Source: Gleimia coleocanis DSM 15436 (GTDB lineage Bacteria > Actinomycetota > Actinomycetes > Actinomycetales > Actinomycetaceae). From it: a stretch of 64,000 nt of DNA. The stretch is from NCBI RefSeq assembly GCF_000159015.1, contig NZ_DS999540.1:62001-126000 (forward strand). Reading direction: 5' to 3'. The notes under the pieces were generated by a model. The model worked only from the letters and a program-made list of their open reading frames with translations, searched no databases and was not told where the DNA came from. A program made the translations under genes and the position numbers. Shown piece by piece: positions 1 to 8,375 of this stretch. Each line of letters starts with the position of its first letter. The stretch's first letter is position 1.

Positions 1-679
1 GTTTTTGCGCCATCTGGGGAATTTCAACCGGGTCACCTGGTTGAAGTCGAAGAATTCTATCAACGCGGAAGTGACGTAGTTCCCCTGCCTTTAAACAATA
101 GGCTTTAACTAAAAGATGTTTGCCAACGCGGTTTACTTCAACAGGAATAATCTCACGTTCGGAATGTACTTTTTGCAGAGATAGATATTCAATCCAGACG
201 GAATGCTGATTGCTGATAGCTTCTAGTAAAGCCTGGCAGTAGATATTCAGTTCTTCAGAGGCTATAACCTGCACTGAATCCATGGAAGTATTTAACTTAT
301 AGTGGTTAATTAACTTAATCTTTAAGGCTTTACATAGCTGTCGTTCAGTCTCCCCCAACTGCGGTTCTAAAAGGCTTAATCCTACTACCAGGGCATATGC
401 TTCAAACTGATTAAACTCCAAAACCGCATCAAAAACTGGTGTATCGGTAAAATCAACAATCCCTTCCTCTTCTAACAATTCGAAATCAAGACGAGGTATC
501 GCATCATAATCCAACTCTGGAATATCAATCATCGTTAAATCAACTAAAAGCTGCCGTAGCTCAGCCGGCTTCATCTCAAAAGCCGCAGCGAGTTCCTCTA
601 AGGGCACGCCCTCACGAAGTTGCACGTAGTCAAAGATTGAAAAAATCCCCGTCAACTTATCCTGTAACTTGATTGCCAT
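1..679 (-). CDS. pafC: PafC-type WYL-domain transcriptional regulator (3' part cut off by window edge)
   Basis: The reading frame begins at an ATG at 677-679 and stays open to base 1, so the C-terminus lies outside the window. The protein starts MAIKLQDKLTGIFSIFDYVQ and continues with an HTH-like segment. Its ATG overlaps the pafB stop by one base (TAATG), indicating translational coupling. In actinobacteria PafB and PafC act together as a heterodimeric WYL-domain activator of DNA-damage genes; the assignment here rests on that pairing and on the similarity of fold pattern to the upstream pafB. The truncation is due to the window, not to gene damage. Confidence 0.8.
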   Translation of the reverse strand, partial: MAIKLQDKLTGIFSIFDYVQLREGVPLEELAAAFEMKPAELRQLLVDLTMIDIPELDYDAIPRLDFELLEEEGIVDFTDTPVFDAVLEFNQFEAYALVVGLSLLEPQLGETERQLCKALKIKLINHYKLNTSMDSVQVIASEELNIYCQALLEAISNQHSVWIEYLSLQKVHSEREIIPVEVNRVGKHLLVKAYCLKAGELRHFRVDRILRLQPGDPVEIPQMAQK

Positions 680-1671
680 TACTGCAGCTTACCTTTCTCA
701 ACGAACTGACCATCTGCATCAGTACGTTCTAAAAACTCACTACAGAGTTGTTTAATCCGCTCACTTAAAACTAGTGGCTCAACAACTAAAACCTGAGATC
801 CTAGTTCAAAACAACGCTCCAGCCACTGCATCGCTGTAGCGGGGTTGCCCCGCCAATATGAGTATCCTGAAACGCCCTCGGGAATCTCTGGTAAGCCAGC
901 AGAAGTCTCATAACGGACTGCCCATAAGCCAGCCTGCTTAGCAACTGTTTCAGAAACTAACAACAGCGGAGAAAACTTCTGCACTCCCCGATCATCATTT
1001 TTAAACGCAAGTTCAGCTGCAGAAACTAGCTCAGGTTCAGCAACCTCCAAAATCCCCACGCAAGAACCCATCCGGCTTAAACGAAATACGCGTAACTCAG
1101 CTTTAAAAACATCAAAAGCACGCAAATACAAACTACTATTCTCAGCAAAAACTTCAAGTGGCAATACACGGCGTATCTGCGCAACGTCATCCTTAAGCTT
1201 CCGATAAGAAAACTCCACCAAACGCTTCTCAGTTAAAGCCGCTAATAAATCTAAAACCTGCGACAATCCAGAAATCTGATCCTTAACTGCCGGTAAATCG
1301 CTCACCCCAATCGCATTTACTTTATGTTTAAAAGCTCGGGCACTGTCACTGAAATCCTCGGCTCCGAACCAGATACTAGCTGCATTGAACAACAGACTAC
1401 GTTCCGCCAGATTCAGCTTCAAGCTACGATTTTCAGTCTTAGGTAGACGATAAACTGATTCCGTACTGCTTAGATCAATAACTTCAAGAACAACGCCGAG
1501 GTCGCGGATGACTTCCTTATCGCGCTCAAAACTGCGTTCTGCCGCGTCTCCCATTTGCTGGTAGGCGGGAATAACGTTGAAAATCTGCTGTCGCGTAAGC
1601 CCTCTGGGGAAGGATTGTAGCGTCACCATGAGGGTAAAAACACGCACGTCGCCCTTGATTTTGTCACTCAT
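679..1671 (-). CDS. pafB: PafB-type WYL-domain transcriptional regulator
   Basis: 330 aa, typical length for PafB. The N-terminal ~75 residues look like a winged helix (LTRQQIFNVIPAYQQ...ERDKEVIRDLGV), followed by a WYL-type domain around residues 140-215 (LVEFSYRKLKDDVAQIRRVLPLEV...LYLRAFD...RVFRLSRM). PafBC is known in mycobacteria as a RecA-independent DNA-damage response activator. The gene is followed directly by pafC with a one-base overlap and is divergent from the DUF3866 gene, with only 48 bases between the two starts. The proteasome-accessory genes dop and pafA are not in this window, so a link to pupylation cannot be judged here. Confidence 0.85.
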   Translation of the reverse strand: MSDKIKGDVRVFTLMVTLQSFPRGLTRQQIFNVIPAYQQMGDAAERSFERDKEVIRDLGVVLEVIDLSSTESVYRLPKTENRSLKLNLAERSLLFNAASIWFGAEDFSDSARAFKHKVNAIGVSDLPAVKDQISGLSQVLDLLAALTEKRLVEFSYRKLKDDVAQIRRVLPLEVFAENSSLYLRAFDVFKAELRVFRLSRMGSCVGILEVAEPELVSAAELAFKNDDRGVQKFSPLLLVSETVAKQAGLWAVRYETSAGLPEIPEGVSGYSYWRGNPATAMQWLERCFELGSQVLVVEPLVLSERIKQLCSEFLERTDADGQFVEKGKLQ

Positions 1672-1719
1672 AGGTTCAGTTTAACGCGAATCCGGTGGGT
1701 TTCCGGGTATGCTTACGGT

Positions 1720-2823
1720 GTGATGCAAAGAAATGCGGTTGTAACCGAGATTAAACGCCAATGGGCGGATGTCGTACAATTTCAGGCAGAAATTACTGAG
1801 GCGCCACATGATGCAGGGCTATTTTTGCCCGGAGAATCCCTACGCGGGATTGCCTACATTTCCTTAGTTGGCCCTGTAAATGTGGGCGACAAGGTTCGTC
1901 TGGAAGTGTCAGTTCTCGCGAAGAAGCTGGGTACGGGTGGGGACGCTTCTACTCTTTCTGTGGAGTCTTTACCTGCGGATAGTCTTCCTGAAATTGGGCA
2001 TGTGATGAAGGCGCGTTACACTCCGCATCAGTTAATGGTTTTGGGCGCGGAGGAAGAGGATTCTCCGTACCGCGCGCAGATTCAGGCTTGTGATTCTTTG
2101 GATGGTACGCCGGTGATTGTTGCGGATTTGCATTCGGCAGTTCCGGCGATTGTTGCGGGAATTCATTCTGTTCACGAGGGCGCCCGTATTACCTATATTC
2201 AAGATGACACTGCTGCCCTGCCTCTGGGCTATTCCATGGCGTTAGCACAGATGCGTGAAAATGGGGCTTTAACTGCGACGGTTTCTTCCGGTCAGTGTTT
2301 TGGCGGGGACTTTGAAGCCGCTTCAATGCCTTCTGCGTTGCTGGTTGCTAAGGCAGTGACCAATCCTGATTATATTGTGGTTTCTCAAGGTCCAGGGAAC
2401 CTAGGCACTGGCGTTAAGTGGGGTTTTTCTGGAGTTAATGCGGCTAGCACAATGAATATTGCCTCTGTTTTGGGTGGCAAAGTTTATGGGGTTGTGCGGG
2501 CGTCAGAAGCAGATGAAAGACCACGTCATCGTGGTATTTCGCACCACAGTGTTTCCGTACTTAATGAGTTGACTTTGGTACCGGTAATTCTGCCTGTCCC
2601 TGCTCTGCCATCAGACCAGGATCCGTTAACCGCTAAGCTTTTTAACTCGCGCCTAGCCGAACTTTCCATTAAGCATCAGGTAATTAGCGTTCCGGTCGAA
2701 GACTGTCGCCTAGCATTAGTGAATCCTCCGGCAGCATTACGAACTATGGGACGTTGTTTAGAAGAAGACGAGTTAGCTTTCACCACTGCAGCTGCCGCAG
2801 GAATCTACGCGGCGAGCCACTGA
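1720..2823 (+). CDS. DUF3866 family protein
   Basis: 367 aa, matching in length and pattern the actinobacterial DUF3866 family, whose function is not known to me. Glycine-rich segments (SQGPGNLGTGVKWGFSG near residue 225, and HRGISHHSVSVLNEL near 270) are the most conserved-looking parts, and there is no signal peptide. The first codon is GTG at 1720, with an ATG directly after it at 1723; either could be the start. There is no clear Shine-Dalgarno and a TATGCT hexamer lies only about 8 bases upstream, so the mRNA may be leaderless. It is divergent from pafB, a neighbourhood seen in other actinobacteria. Confidence 0.8.
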   Translation: MMQRNAVVTEIKRQWADVVQFQAEITEAPHDAGLFLPGESLRGIAYISLVGPVNVGDKVRLEVSVLAKKLGTGGDASTLSVESLPADSLPEIGHVMKARYTPHQLMVLGAEEEDSPYRAQIQACDSLDGTPVIVADLHSAVPAIVAGIHSVHEGARITYIQDDTAALPLGYSMALAQMRENGALTATVSSGQCFGGDFEAASMPSALLVAKAVTNPDYIVVSQGPGNLGTGVKWGFSGVNAASTMNIASVLGGKVYGVVRASEADERPRHRGISHHSVSVLNELTLVPVILPVPALPSDQDPLTAKLFNSRLAELSIKHQVISVPVEDCRLALVNPPAALRTMGRCLEEDELAFTTAAAAGIYAASH

Positions 2824-2860
2824 AGTTCCCAGTAGGTTTACCGACCTTGTTAGTATCTGC

Positions 2861-2947
2861 GTGCGACTTGAGCTCGCGCGCAGGAGAAACGCGGGAGTTG
2901 CGATTCCCGCGCAGGAGAAACATAGGAACTCATGTTCCCGCGTTTAC
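2861..2947. repeat. Intergenic tandem 31-bp repeat, locus 1
   Basis: Three degenerate units. The string GCGCAGGAGAAAC recurs at 2878 and 2909, exactly 31 bases apart, and a third partial unit (GGAACTCATGTTCCCGCG) follows. The core is a near-palindrome of the form GAACTnnnGTTCCCrCG. Related units occur at about 41447, 49977 and 55651. The locus lies between two convergent genes and has no coding potential. Confidence 0.7.
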
Positions 2948-3033
2948 AAACGATCCGTCAAACTCCCTGGTTGTCTGCTGATAAAGAGCATCAGGATCTT
3001 TACACAAGCCACTATTTCGCGCCACGTTAGGAT

Positions 3034-3112
3034 CGCTAGTGGTTGGCTGGCAGGGCCTGGTCGGGCTTCGACAAGCGAAGCGAGGAGCGGGCGGGCCAGC
3101 CAACCACTAGCG
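3034..3112. repeat. Long perfect inverted repeat (18-bp stem) with nested hairpin
   Basis: CGCTAGTGGTTGGCTGGC at 3034-3051 is the exact reverse complement of 3095-3112. The 43-base interior is GC-rich and contains a second hairpin (GCTTCG / CGAAGC at 3065-3081). It lies between the convergent DUF3866 and ribY genes, 5 bases beyond the ribY stop. It may serve as a transcription terminator, although no T-run follows on either strand; a mobile palindromic element is the alternative. Confidence 0.7.
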
Positions 3113-3117
3113 AGACA

Positions 3118-4167
3118 CTACAAATACTCGTTAGTCACAGCTGTATCAATACGAACTTTTGAACCTAATACCCCATCGAGGGTGCCCAAGAAGTCAGCCA
3201 TCTTCTGCCATTTCTCAATATCTTGAGTGAAGTCTACTTTACCGTTTGGCGCAAACAATAGGTTTGTGGCTTTGATGGTTTCTAATGCAGCTTTTTCTGC
3301 TTCCGGAGTGTTTAGGTTGGTGTCATAGACCTTTGTAGCTTCTACTGCGGTTTGTGGGTTGTCTACTGACTTTTGCATTCCGTTTTTGAGTGCTTTAAGA
3401 ACTTGTTTCAGCTCGTCTGGGTGAGTTTTTGCAAACTCTGAGGTGGTAACAATGTTTGCGCTAAGAAGTGGCAGCTCACCTGCAGATAGCTCGATTTCTT
3501 TGACTTTTTCACCGGCTAGGTTGAACTGTACGGTGTCGTTGTTGGTGAACCCTACTACTGCGTCGACTTGGTTGGTGCGCAGCGCGGCTAGTTGTGTGTA
3601 GCCGATTGACTGTATTTTCAGATCGGTTTTACTTAGGTTTGCTTCTTTAAGTGCTGCTTGGAGTGCGAACCAGTTTGAACCGTATTCTCCGGGCAGGCCA
3701 ACTGTTTTGCCTTTGAGGTCGCTGATGGAGTTAATCGTGGAGTCTTCTTTAACGATAATTTTTACTGGGTATTTGGAGTAGTAGGTTCCCACAGAGATTA
3801 GGTCTAGTCCGTTGGAGCGGGCTTGTAGCATTTCATCGGCGGTTGCGATTACGAGGTTTTCTTCGCCGGCGAGTAGTGCGGTAAAGAGTCCTTCATCAGC
3901 GCCGTGGTGGCGTAGTTCGACGTTTAGTTCACTTGGGAAAAGGTCTTTTTCTTTCGCGATGTAGGATGGTGCGAACTGAATGCTGGGGATATATGTGTGT
4001 CCGATTACGATTGGTTCTTTGACTTCTTTTCCAGTGGTTTCTTCTTGAGTTTGTGCTGGTTCTTGGAAGTCGAATTGTTCGGCGTGGTTTTGTGCTGGTT
4101 GTGAGCAGGCGCCGAGTAGCAGAGCGCTGGCGATGATTGGTAGCCAGGTTTGGCTATGTGTTTTCAT
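3118..4167 (-). CDS. ribY: Riboflavin-type ABC transporter substrate-binding lipoprotein (RibY/ThiY-like)
   Basis: About 349 aa from an ATG at 4165-4167, which has a GAGGA ribosome-binding site; the longer in-frame extension upstream lacks one. An N-terminal signal ends in a lipobox (LLLGAC), so the protein should be anchored to the outer face of the membrane. The rest resembles the NMT1/THI5 periplasmic-binding fold (PIVIGHTYIPSIQFAPSYIAKEKDLF, then DLKGKTVGLPGEYGSNWFAL). The family binds pyrimidine- or flavin-like ligands. Because the two-gene unit lies downstream of an FMN riboswitch, riboflavin is the most likely ligand. It follows ribX by 17 bases. Confidence 0.8.
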   Translation of the reverse strand: MKTHSQTWLPIIASALLLGACSQPAQNHAEQFDFQEPAQTQEETTGKEVKEPIVIGHTYIPSIQFAPSYIAKEKDLFPSELNVELRHHGADEGLFTALLAGEENLVIATADEMLQARSNGLDLISVGTYYSKYPVKIIVKEDSTINSISDLKGKTVGLPGEYGSNWFALQAALKEANLSKTDLKIQSIGYTQLAALRTNQVDAVVGFTNNDTVQFNLAGEKVKEIELSAGELPLLSANIVTTSEFAKTHPDELKQVLKALKNGMQKSVDNPQTAVEATKVYDTNLNTPEAEKAALETIKATNLLFAPNGKVDFTQDIEKWQKMADFLGTLDGVLGSKVRIDTAVTNEYL

Positions 4168-4184
4168 TTTTCCTCGCTTATGTT

Positions 4185-4964
4185 TCACCGGTTTATTTTT
4201 GTGCGTCGTTCGGTGTAGTAGATTACGGAGTAGAACGACATTGCCAGCGTGCAAAGAAGCGCAATCGTTACGAACATGCCGATGGTGTCGACAGCGTTTC
4301 GCTGTGCTGTGAGGATGGCTCCTAGGCCGTTTCCTCCCATGACTAGTTCGCCTACGACGGCACCCGTCACTGAGAGTGTGAATCCGTTTCTGAATCCACC
4401 AAGAATTGATGGGAGTGCGAGGGGCACTTCCATGTTGCGAAGCAAGGTCCAGCCGGAGGCTCCGTCGAGGACGGCTGCTTCAAGTACTTCTTGGTCTAGG
4501 TGTCTGAAACCAACGGTGGTGCTTACTAGGATTGGGAAGAATACTAGTAGTGAGCACAGCGCGACGATAGGTAGTAATCCGTAGCCGAGCCAGAGTACCA
4601 GCAGTGGTGCCAGGGCAATGGCGGGGATTGCTTGGGTTGCTCCTAGGAATGGTTCTACTGCGGCTGCGATGAGGCGTCGCCGGTAGATTAAGTACGCTAA
4701 TGGTAGCGCTACCCCTGCGCCGAGTAGGGATCCTAGGATTGCAGTTAGGAGAGTTACTGCGGTTGCTGACCAAATCTGCGGTCTTTGCAGTTCAATCAAC
4801 AGTCGGTTCCAGAAATCTTGTGGTGACGGTAGTATCCATTCGGCTACCTCAAGGTAGTTGGTTAGCGCCCACCATCCGAGGATTAGACTGCCTAAGAAGG
4901 TGAGGGATGCCAAGGTTTGTGCCCAGGTGGGCAACGGTTGCCGGTGGCGGTTCACTTTAGACAA
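4185..4964 (-). CDS. ribX: Riboflavin-type ABC transporter permease (RibX/ThiX-like)
   Basis: 259 aa with about six membrane segments and the EAA-type loop (LEAAVLDGASGWTLLRNMEVPLALPSILGGFRNG) of binding-protein-dependent permeases of the SsuC/ThiX class. The start codon is TTG at 4962-4964, with GAGG nine bases upstream. That Shine-Dalgarno lies inside CCGAGG, which can pair with CCTCGG further upstream in the same leader, a plausible riboswitch-controlled sequestration. No ATP-binding subunit is encoded next to ribX or ribY, so a shared or distant ATPase must energise transport, unless the system works differently. Confidence 0.82.
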   Translation of the reverse strand: MSKVNRHRQPLPTWAQTLASLTFLGSLILGWWALTNYLEVAEWILPSPQDFWNRLLIELQRPQIWSATAVTLLTAILGSLLGAGVALPLAYLIYRRRLIAAAVEPFLGATQAIPAIALAPLLVLWLGYGLLPIVALCSLLVFFPILVSTTVGFRHLDQEVLEAAVLDGASGWTLLRNMEVPLALPSILGGFRNGFTLSVTGAVVGELVMGGNGLGAILTAQRNAVDTIGMFVTIALLCTLAMSFYSVIYYTERRTKINR

Positions 4965-4972
4965 TTGAATAA

Positions 4973-5011
4973 CCTCGGGTCGATTTACATTTTCAGTGTC
5001 GAGTTCCGAGG
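4973..5011 (-). promoter_or_regulatory. Putative SD-sequestering hairpin (expression platform of the FMN riboswitch)
   Basis: On the minus strand CCTCGG (5006-5011) can pair with CCGAGG (4973-4978), which contains the ribX Shine-Dalgarno. There is no intrinsic terminator between the aptamer and the ribX start. This suggests control of translation initiation rather than of transcription; it is inferred from pairing potential alone. Confidence 0.45.
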
Positions 5012-5051
5012 TACGAAAAGCATGTAGCGTATGTTTTCACGCCATATGTAG

Positions 5052-5162
5052 AGCTTCTCCCATCCGGACTTTAACCGTCGGTACTGGAGTTTCACCAGTT
5101 CAACCGCCTAAGCGGGTCGCGGACTTTAACCGCCGGTTCGGACTTTCACCGACCCCGAAGCT
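5052..5162 (-). ncRNA. FMN riboswitch (RFN element)
   Basis: The minus strand carries the conserved RFN segments in order: GGGTCGGTGAAAGTCCG, then ACCGGCGGTTAAAGTCCGCG, the variable arm, GAACTGGTGAAACTCCAGTA, and CCGACGGTTAAAGTCCGGAT followed by GGGAGAAG. The closing P1 stem is AGCTTC (5157-5162) with GAAGCT (5052-5057). It lies 87 bases upstream of ribX and directly after rpe. FMN binding normally lowers expression of riboflavin synthesis or uptake genes. Confidence 0.96.
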
Positions 5163-5189
5163 GACTTAATTATGATAGCTTACTTTTCT

Positions 5190-5882
5190 TTAGTGCATGC
5201 ACCCATTCGCCATGGAACGTAGTACTTCTACTTCTTCGTAAGCGTCTGCAGCGCGGAATACTGCTGATCCGGCTACGAATACGTCTGCTCCTGCTTCTGC
5301 AGCGCGTTCAATAGTCGCCCTCGAAATTCCGCCATCAACCTGGATAGCCAGGTCAATCTGGCGGGTGTTGGCGGCTTCGCGAACGCGTCGGATTTTAGCA
5401 ATTTGTGATTCGAGGAAGGCTTGTCCGCCGAATCCGGGTTCGACGGTCATCACTAAAATCATATCGAATTCGTGTAGGAGGTCTACGTAGTCGTGGATAT
5501 CAGTAGTGGGTTTGAGACCTAATCCGGCTTTAGCTCCGAGCCTACGGAGTTCGCGGGCAAGGCGGATGGGCGCGTGAGCGGCTTCCGCGTGGAAGGTTAC
5601 TGAAGCTGATCCGGCTTCAGCGTATGCGGGTGCCCAGCGATCTGGGTCGGCAATCATGAGGTGTGCGTCCACGGGGAGGATATTTTTGGCAATGACGGCT
5701 TCTACTACTGGGAGCCCCCAGGTGAGGTTGGGGACGAAGTGGTTATCCATGATGTCTACGTGCGCGTAGTCTGCGTTGCGAATCTTTGTGAGTTCTCCGG
5801 TGAGGTCTGCAATGTCGCAGTTCAGGATTGATGGGGAGATAACGGCAGGTTTGCTAGCAGCTGTGTCGTGGGAGTGGCTCAT
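5190..5882 (-). CDS. rpe: Ribulose-phosphate 3-epimerase
   Basis: 230 aa TIM-barrel enzyme interconverting ribulose 5-phosphate and xylulose 5-phosphate in the pentose phosphate pathway. Visible signatures are [13 protein letters not shown], the metal/catalytic segment [28 protein letters not shown], the loop [12 protein letters not shown] and the phosphate-binding end [28 protein letters not shown]. The ATG at 5882 is preceded by AAAGG. It follows rsmB by 21 bases, probably in the same transcript. In mycobacteria the next gene would be ribG; here an FMN riboswitch and transporter follow instead. Confidence 0.97.
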   Translation of the reverse strand: MSHSHDTAASKPAVISPSILNCDIADLTGELTKIRNADYAHVDIMDNHFVPNLTWGLPVVEAVIAKNILPVDAHLMIADPDRWAPAYAEAGSASVTFHAEAAHAPIRLARELRRLGAKAGLGLKPTTDIHDYVDLLHEFDMILVMTVEPGFGGQAFLESQIAKIRRVREAANTRQIDLAIQVDGGISRATIERAAEAGADVFVAGSAVFRAADAYEEVEVLRSMANGCMH

Positions 5883-5903
5883 GACTTTACCTTTCGGATT
5901 AAG

Positions 5904-7367
5904 TTACTTTACCTTCTGGATTAAGCACAAAAACATGGCGTCGGTGGTGTGCAGGTGTGGCCAGAGTTGCACTGAGTTTCCGTTGCCAATAGGGGTGGCT
6001 GAAAGTTCGATTTCTGACATGGAAACTTTTTCAACCGCGGCTTTGGAATCAAGGATTTTAATATCGTCTCGACCTGCGATTCGCTGAATTTGTTTTACAG
6101 TTTCGCTTTCGTGCGGGGAACAGGTGATATAGGCCAGTACCCCATCTTTTTCGAGGGCGTCGATTCCAGCTTCCAGTAGTTCTGCCTGTAGTTTTATTAG
6201 TCCGTTGAGGTCGTTTGGCTGGCGGCGCCAACGTGATTCTGGTCGACGACGTAATGCGCCTAAGCCTGAGCAGGGGGCATCGAGTATGATTCGACTAAAT
6301 TTCCCTTTTTCGGCGATTTTACGTCCGTCTCCGACGATGACTTCGACGTTATCGAACTCGCGTACGGTTTGTTCTACCAGGTGTGCGCGGTGCGCTGAAA
6401 CTTCGTTGGCTAGTAGAGTTGCACCGGCTAGCTGAGCATAGGCTGCAACTAATCCAGCTTTACCGCCGGGGCCGGCGCACATGTCCAGCCACTTGCCGTT
6501 GTCGTTTGCTAGGTCTAGTTCTGCGAGTGCTGATGCAACCAGCTGTGAGCCTTCGTCCTGAACTGCAGCTGCGCCGTGGCATACGGCAGCTAGTTTACCT
6601 GGGTCGCCGTGGGTAATGGCAACGGACCATTCAGAATATGCACCTGGAGCTACTTCTGCGTCTAGGTAGCGTTCAGCATCATCGGCGAGTTCTACTGGCA
6701 GAATCTGACCTGGGCGAGCACACAACATTACCTTGGGGTTATCGTTATCTGCTTTTAACAGCGCAGTTAGTTCTTTTGGATTTCGGCCGTGTGCTTGCAG
6801 CGCTTGTGCGAATGCACGCACAATCCACTCTGGGTGAGAGTAGAGGACGGATACGCGGGTAACGTTTGCGTCAATGGTTTTAATGCGGCGTTCCCACTCC
6901 CCTGGTGTGTGTTCAACCATTGCGCGGGCAACACCGTTTACAAACTTTTCAACTCCGAAACCGGCAACGTGTTTGGTGAGTTCCACGGATTCGGCAACTG
7001 CAGCGTGATCAGGTACGCGTAAATGTAGAATCTGGTGCGCGGTGAGTCGCAAAATAGCGCGCACTTCAGGGTCAAGGTCAGCGATTTTCTTCGGCATGCA
7101 CTGTTCAATAACCCAGTCTACGCGGGCGAGGTTACGAAGCGTACCGTAGACGAGTTCAGTTGCAAAGGACGCATCGCGACTGTCCAGGTTGGCCTCTGTA
7201 ATCGCCTTAGGTAAAACGATATTCGCGTAAGCATCCTCAACGTCTACTTTCAGTAGAGTTTCAAATGCGACGGTGCGAGCTTTGGAAACTCGAGCTTGTT
7301 TGGAACGCCCTCGGGAATCATTTCGTGAGCCACCGGAAAAGCCGCGGTTCTTCTTAAAATCTGCCAT
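5904..7367 (-). CDS. rsmB: 16S rRNA (cytosine-967-C5) methyltransferase RsmB
   Basis: 487 aa with two parts: a NusB-like RNA-binding domain at residues ~25-160 and a SAM-dependent methyltransferase domain from ~240. SAM-binding motif I is LDMCAGPGGKAG. The two cysteines used by RNA m5C methyltransferases appear in DAPCSGLGALRRRPESRW (motif IV) and ITCSPHESET (motif VI). The N-terminal ~25 residues are basic and glycine-rich. The ATG overlaps the fmt stop by one base (TAATG), so fmt and rsmB are translationally coupled, as in many bacteria. Confidence 0.96.
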   Translation of the reverse strand: MADFKKNRGFSGGSRNDSRGRSKQARVSKARTVAFETLLKVDVEDAYANIVLPKAITEANLDSRDASFATELVYGTLRNLARVDWVIEQCMPKKIADLDPEVRAILRLTAHQILHLRVPDHAAVAESVELTKHVAGFGVEKFVNGVARAMVEHTPGEWERRIKTIDANVTRVSVLYSHPEWIVRAFAQALQAHGRNPKELTALLKADNDNPKVMLCARPGQILPVELADDAERYLDAEVAPGAYSEWSVAITHGDPGKLAAVCHGAAAVQDEGSQLVASALAELDLANDNGKWLDMCAGPGGKAGLVAAYAQLAGATLLANEVSAHRAHLVEQTVREFDNVEVIVGDGRKIAEKGKFSRIILDAPCSGLGALRRRPESRWRRQPNDLNGLIKLQAELLEAGIDALEKDGVLAYITCSPHESETVKQIQRIAGRDDIKILDSKAAVEKVSMSEIELSATPIGNGNSVQLWPHLHTTDAMFLCLIQKVK

Positions 7368-8314
7368 TACGCGCCCTCAACCGCTCCTAAAATCATATTT
7401 TCTTCTAAACGAGCACCGCGTGCCCAAGCTGCTGCTTCCATTTGGTTTTTACCAGCGGGAGCAACTGCTAAAAGTTCTAATACTCCATCTGCAGTGCCAA
7501 CCCAAACCTGCTTCTTCGTCGCATGCACCTGACCGGGCTGTAACGCTACCGGACAATCTGCAGCTACTTGGGTTCGCAGTACTTTCAAACGTTTCCCGTC
7601 CGGCAGCTCCGTGAACGCTGCGGGAGTTGGCGCGCAAGCACGAACCTGATTGTGAAGTACTCGCGCAGACTTCATGAAATCTAACGCAAGGTCAGCTTTG
7701 GAAAGCATATGCGCATAGGTCACGCCATCTTCAACCTGTGGGGTGGCAGCTGCCGTACCTGCAGTAATCGCGTCAACTACCGAAACCACGTCTGGTGCAC
7801 CAGATTCAGCTAGGCTAGCAAGCAAATCACCTGCATTTACCTGCTCATCAATAGCAACCTGACGTGAGAAGAAGACAGGTCCAGTGTCTAAGCCAGCCTC
7901 AAGCTGGAAAATATTAACGGCCGTAGTCTGGTCGCCAGCTTCAATCGCACGTTGCACCGGAGCTGCCCCACGCCAGCGAGGCAAATCAGAAAAATGCAGG
8001 TTTACCCAACCGTGTTTTGGCATATCTAAAACGTGCTGGGGAATAATCGCGCCATATGCGACAACAACCCCCAGGTCTGCATTTAGACTTGCGACCTTTG
8101 ATTGGATTTCCTCACCTCGTAAAGAGTCAGCTTCCAAAACATTTAGACCGTGCTCGGTTGCCCAAGCGCCTACTTCTGAAGGAATCAGCGTTTTACCGCG
8201 GCCCTTTGGCTTAGCACTGCGCGTAATCACCGCGACGACTTCATGTGGGGAATCAACGAGAGCTTGCAAGGTGGGCACTGCCACCTGCGGAGTACCTGCA
8301 AAAATAATCTTCAC
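7367..8314 (-). CDS. fmt: Methionyl-tRNA formyltransferase
   Basis: 315 aa, usual length. The N-terminal formyltransferase domain begins MKIIFAGTPQVAVPTLQAL and contains the folate/catalytic signature around NLHFSDLPRWRGAAPVQRAI with the expected N-H pair, followed by the GDQTTAVNIFQLEAGLDTGPVF segment. The C-terminal domain (from about residue 205) is the tRNA-binding part. The enzyme formylates initiator Met-tRNA using 10-formyl-tetrahydrofolate. It lies between priA and rsmB, the usual actinobacterial order. Confidence 0.97.
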   Translation of the reverse strand: MKIIFAGTPQVAVPTLQALVDSPHEVVAVITRSAKPKGRGKTLIPSEVGAWATEHGLNVLEADSLRGEEIQSKVASLNADLGVVVAYGAIIPQHVLDMPKHGWVNLHFSDLPRWRGAAPVQRAIEAGDQTTAVNIFQLEAGLDTGPVFFSRQVAIDEQVNAGDLLASLAESGAPDVVSVVDAITAGTAAATPQVEDGVTYAHMLSKADLALDFMKSARVLHNQVRACAPTPAAFTELPDGKRLKVLRTQVAADCPVALQPGQVHATKKQVWVGTADGVLELLAVAPAGKNQMEAAAWARGARLEENMILGAVEGA

Positions 8315-8375
8315 AGGCCCAGTTTACCTTGAAATTCCGATGAAACTGTCTTTCCTTGGGGTTTAGCTAAGTGAA

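Noticed and set aside
2861-2947. Tandem repeats at first sight like a short CRISPR array
   Set aside because: The units are directly adjacent with no unique spacers between identical repeats, are degenerate, number only two or three, and no cas genes are near.
2754-3226. Short plus-strand open frames over the repeats and the hairpin
   Set aside because: They span a terminator-like hairpin and repeats, have no ribosome-binding site and overlap real gene ends.
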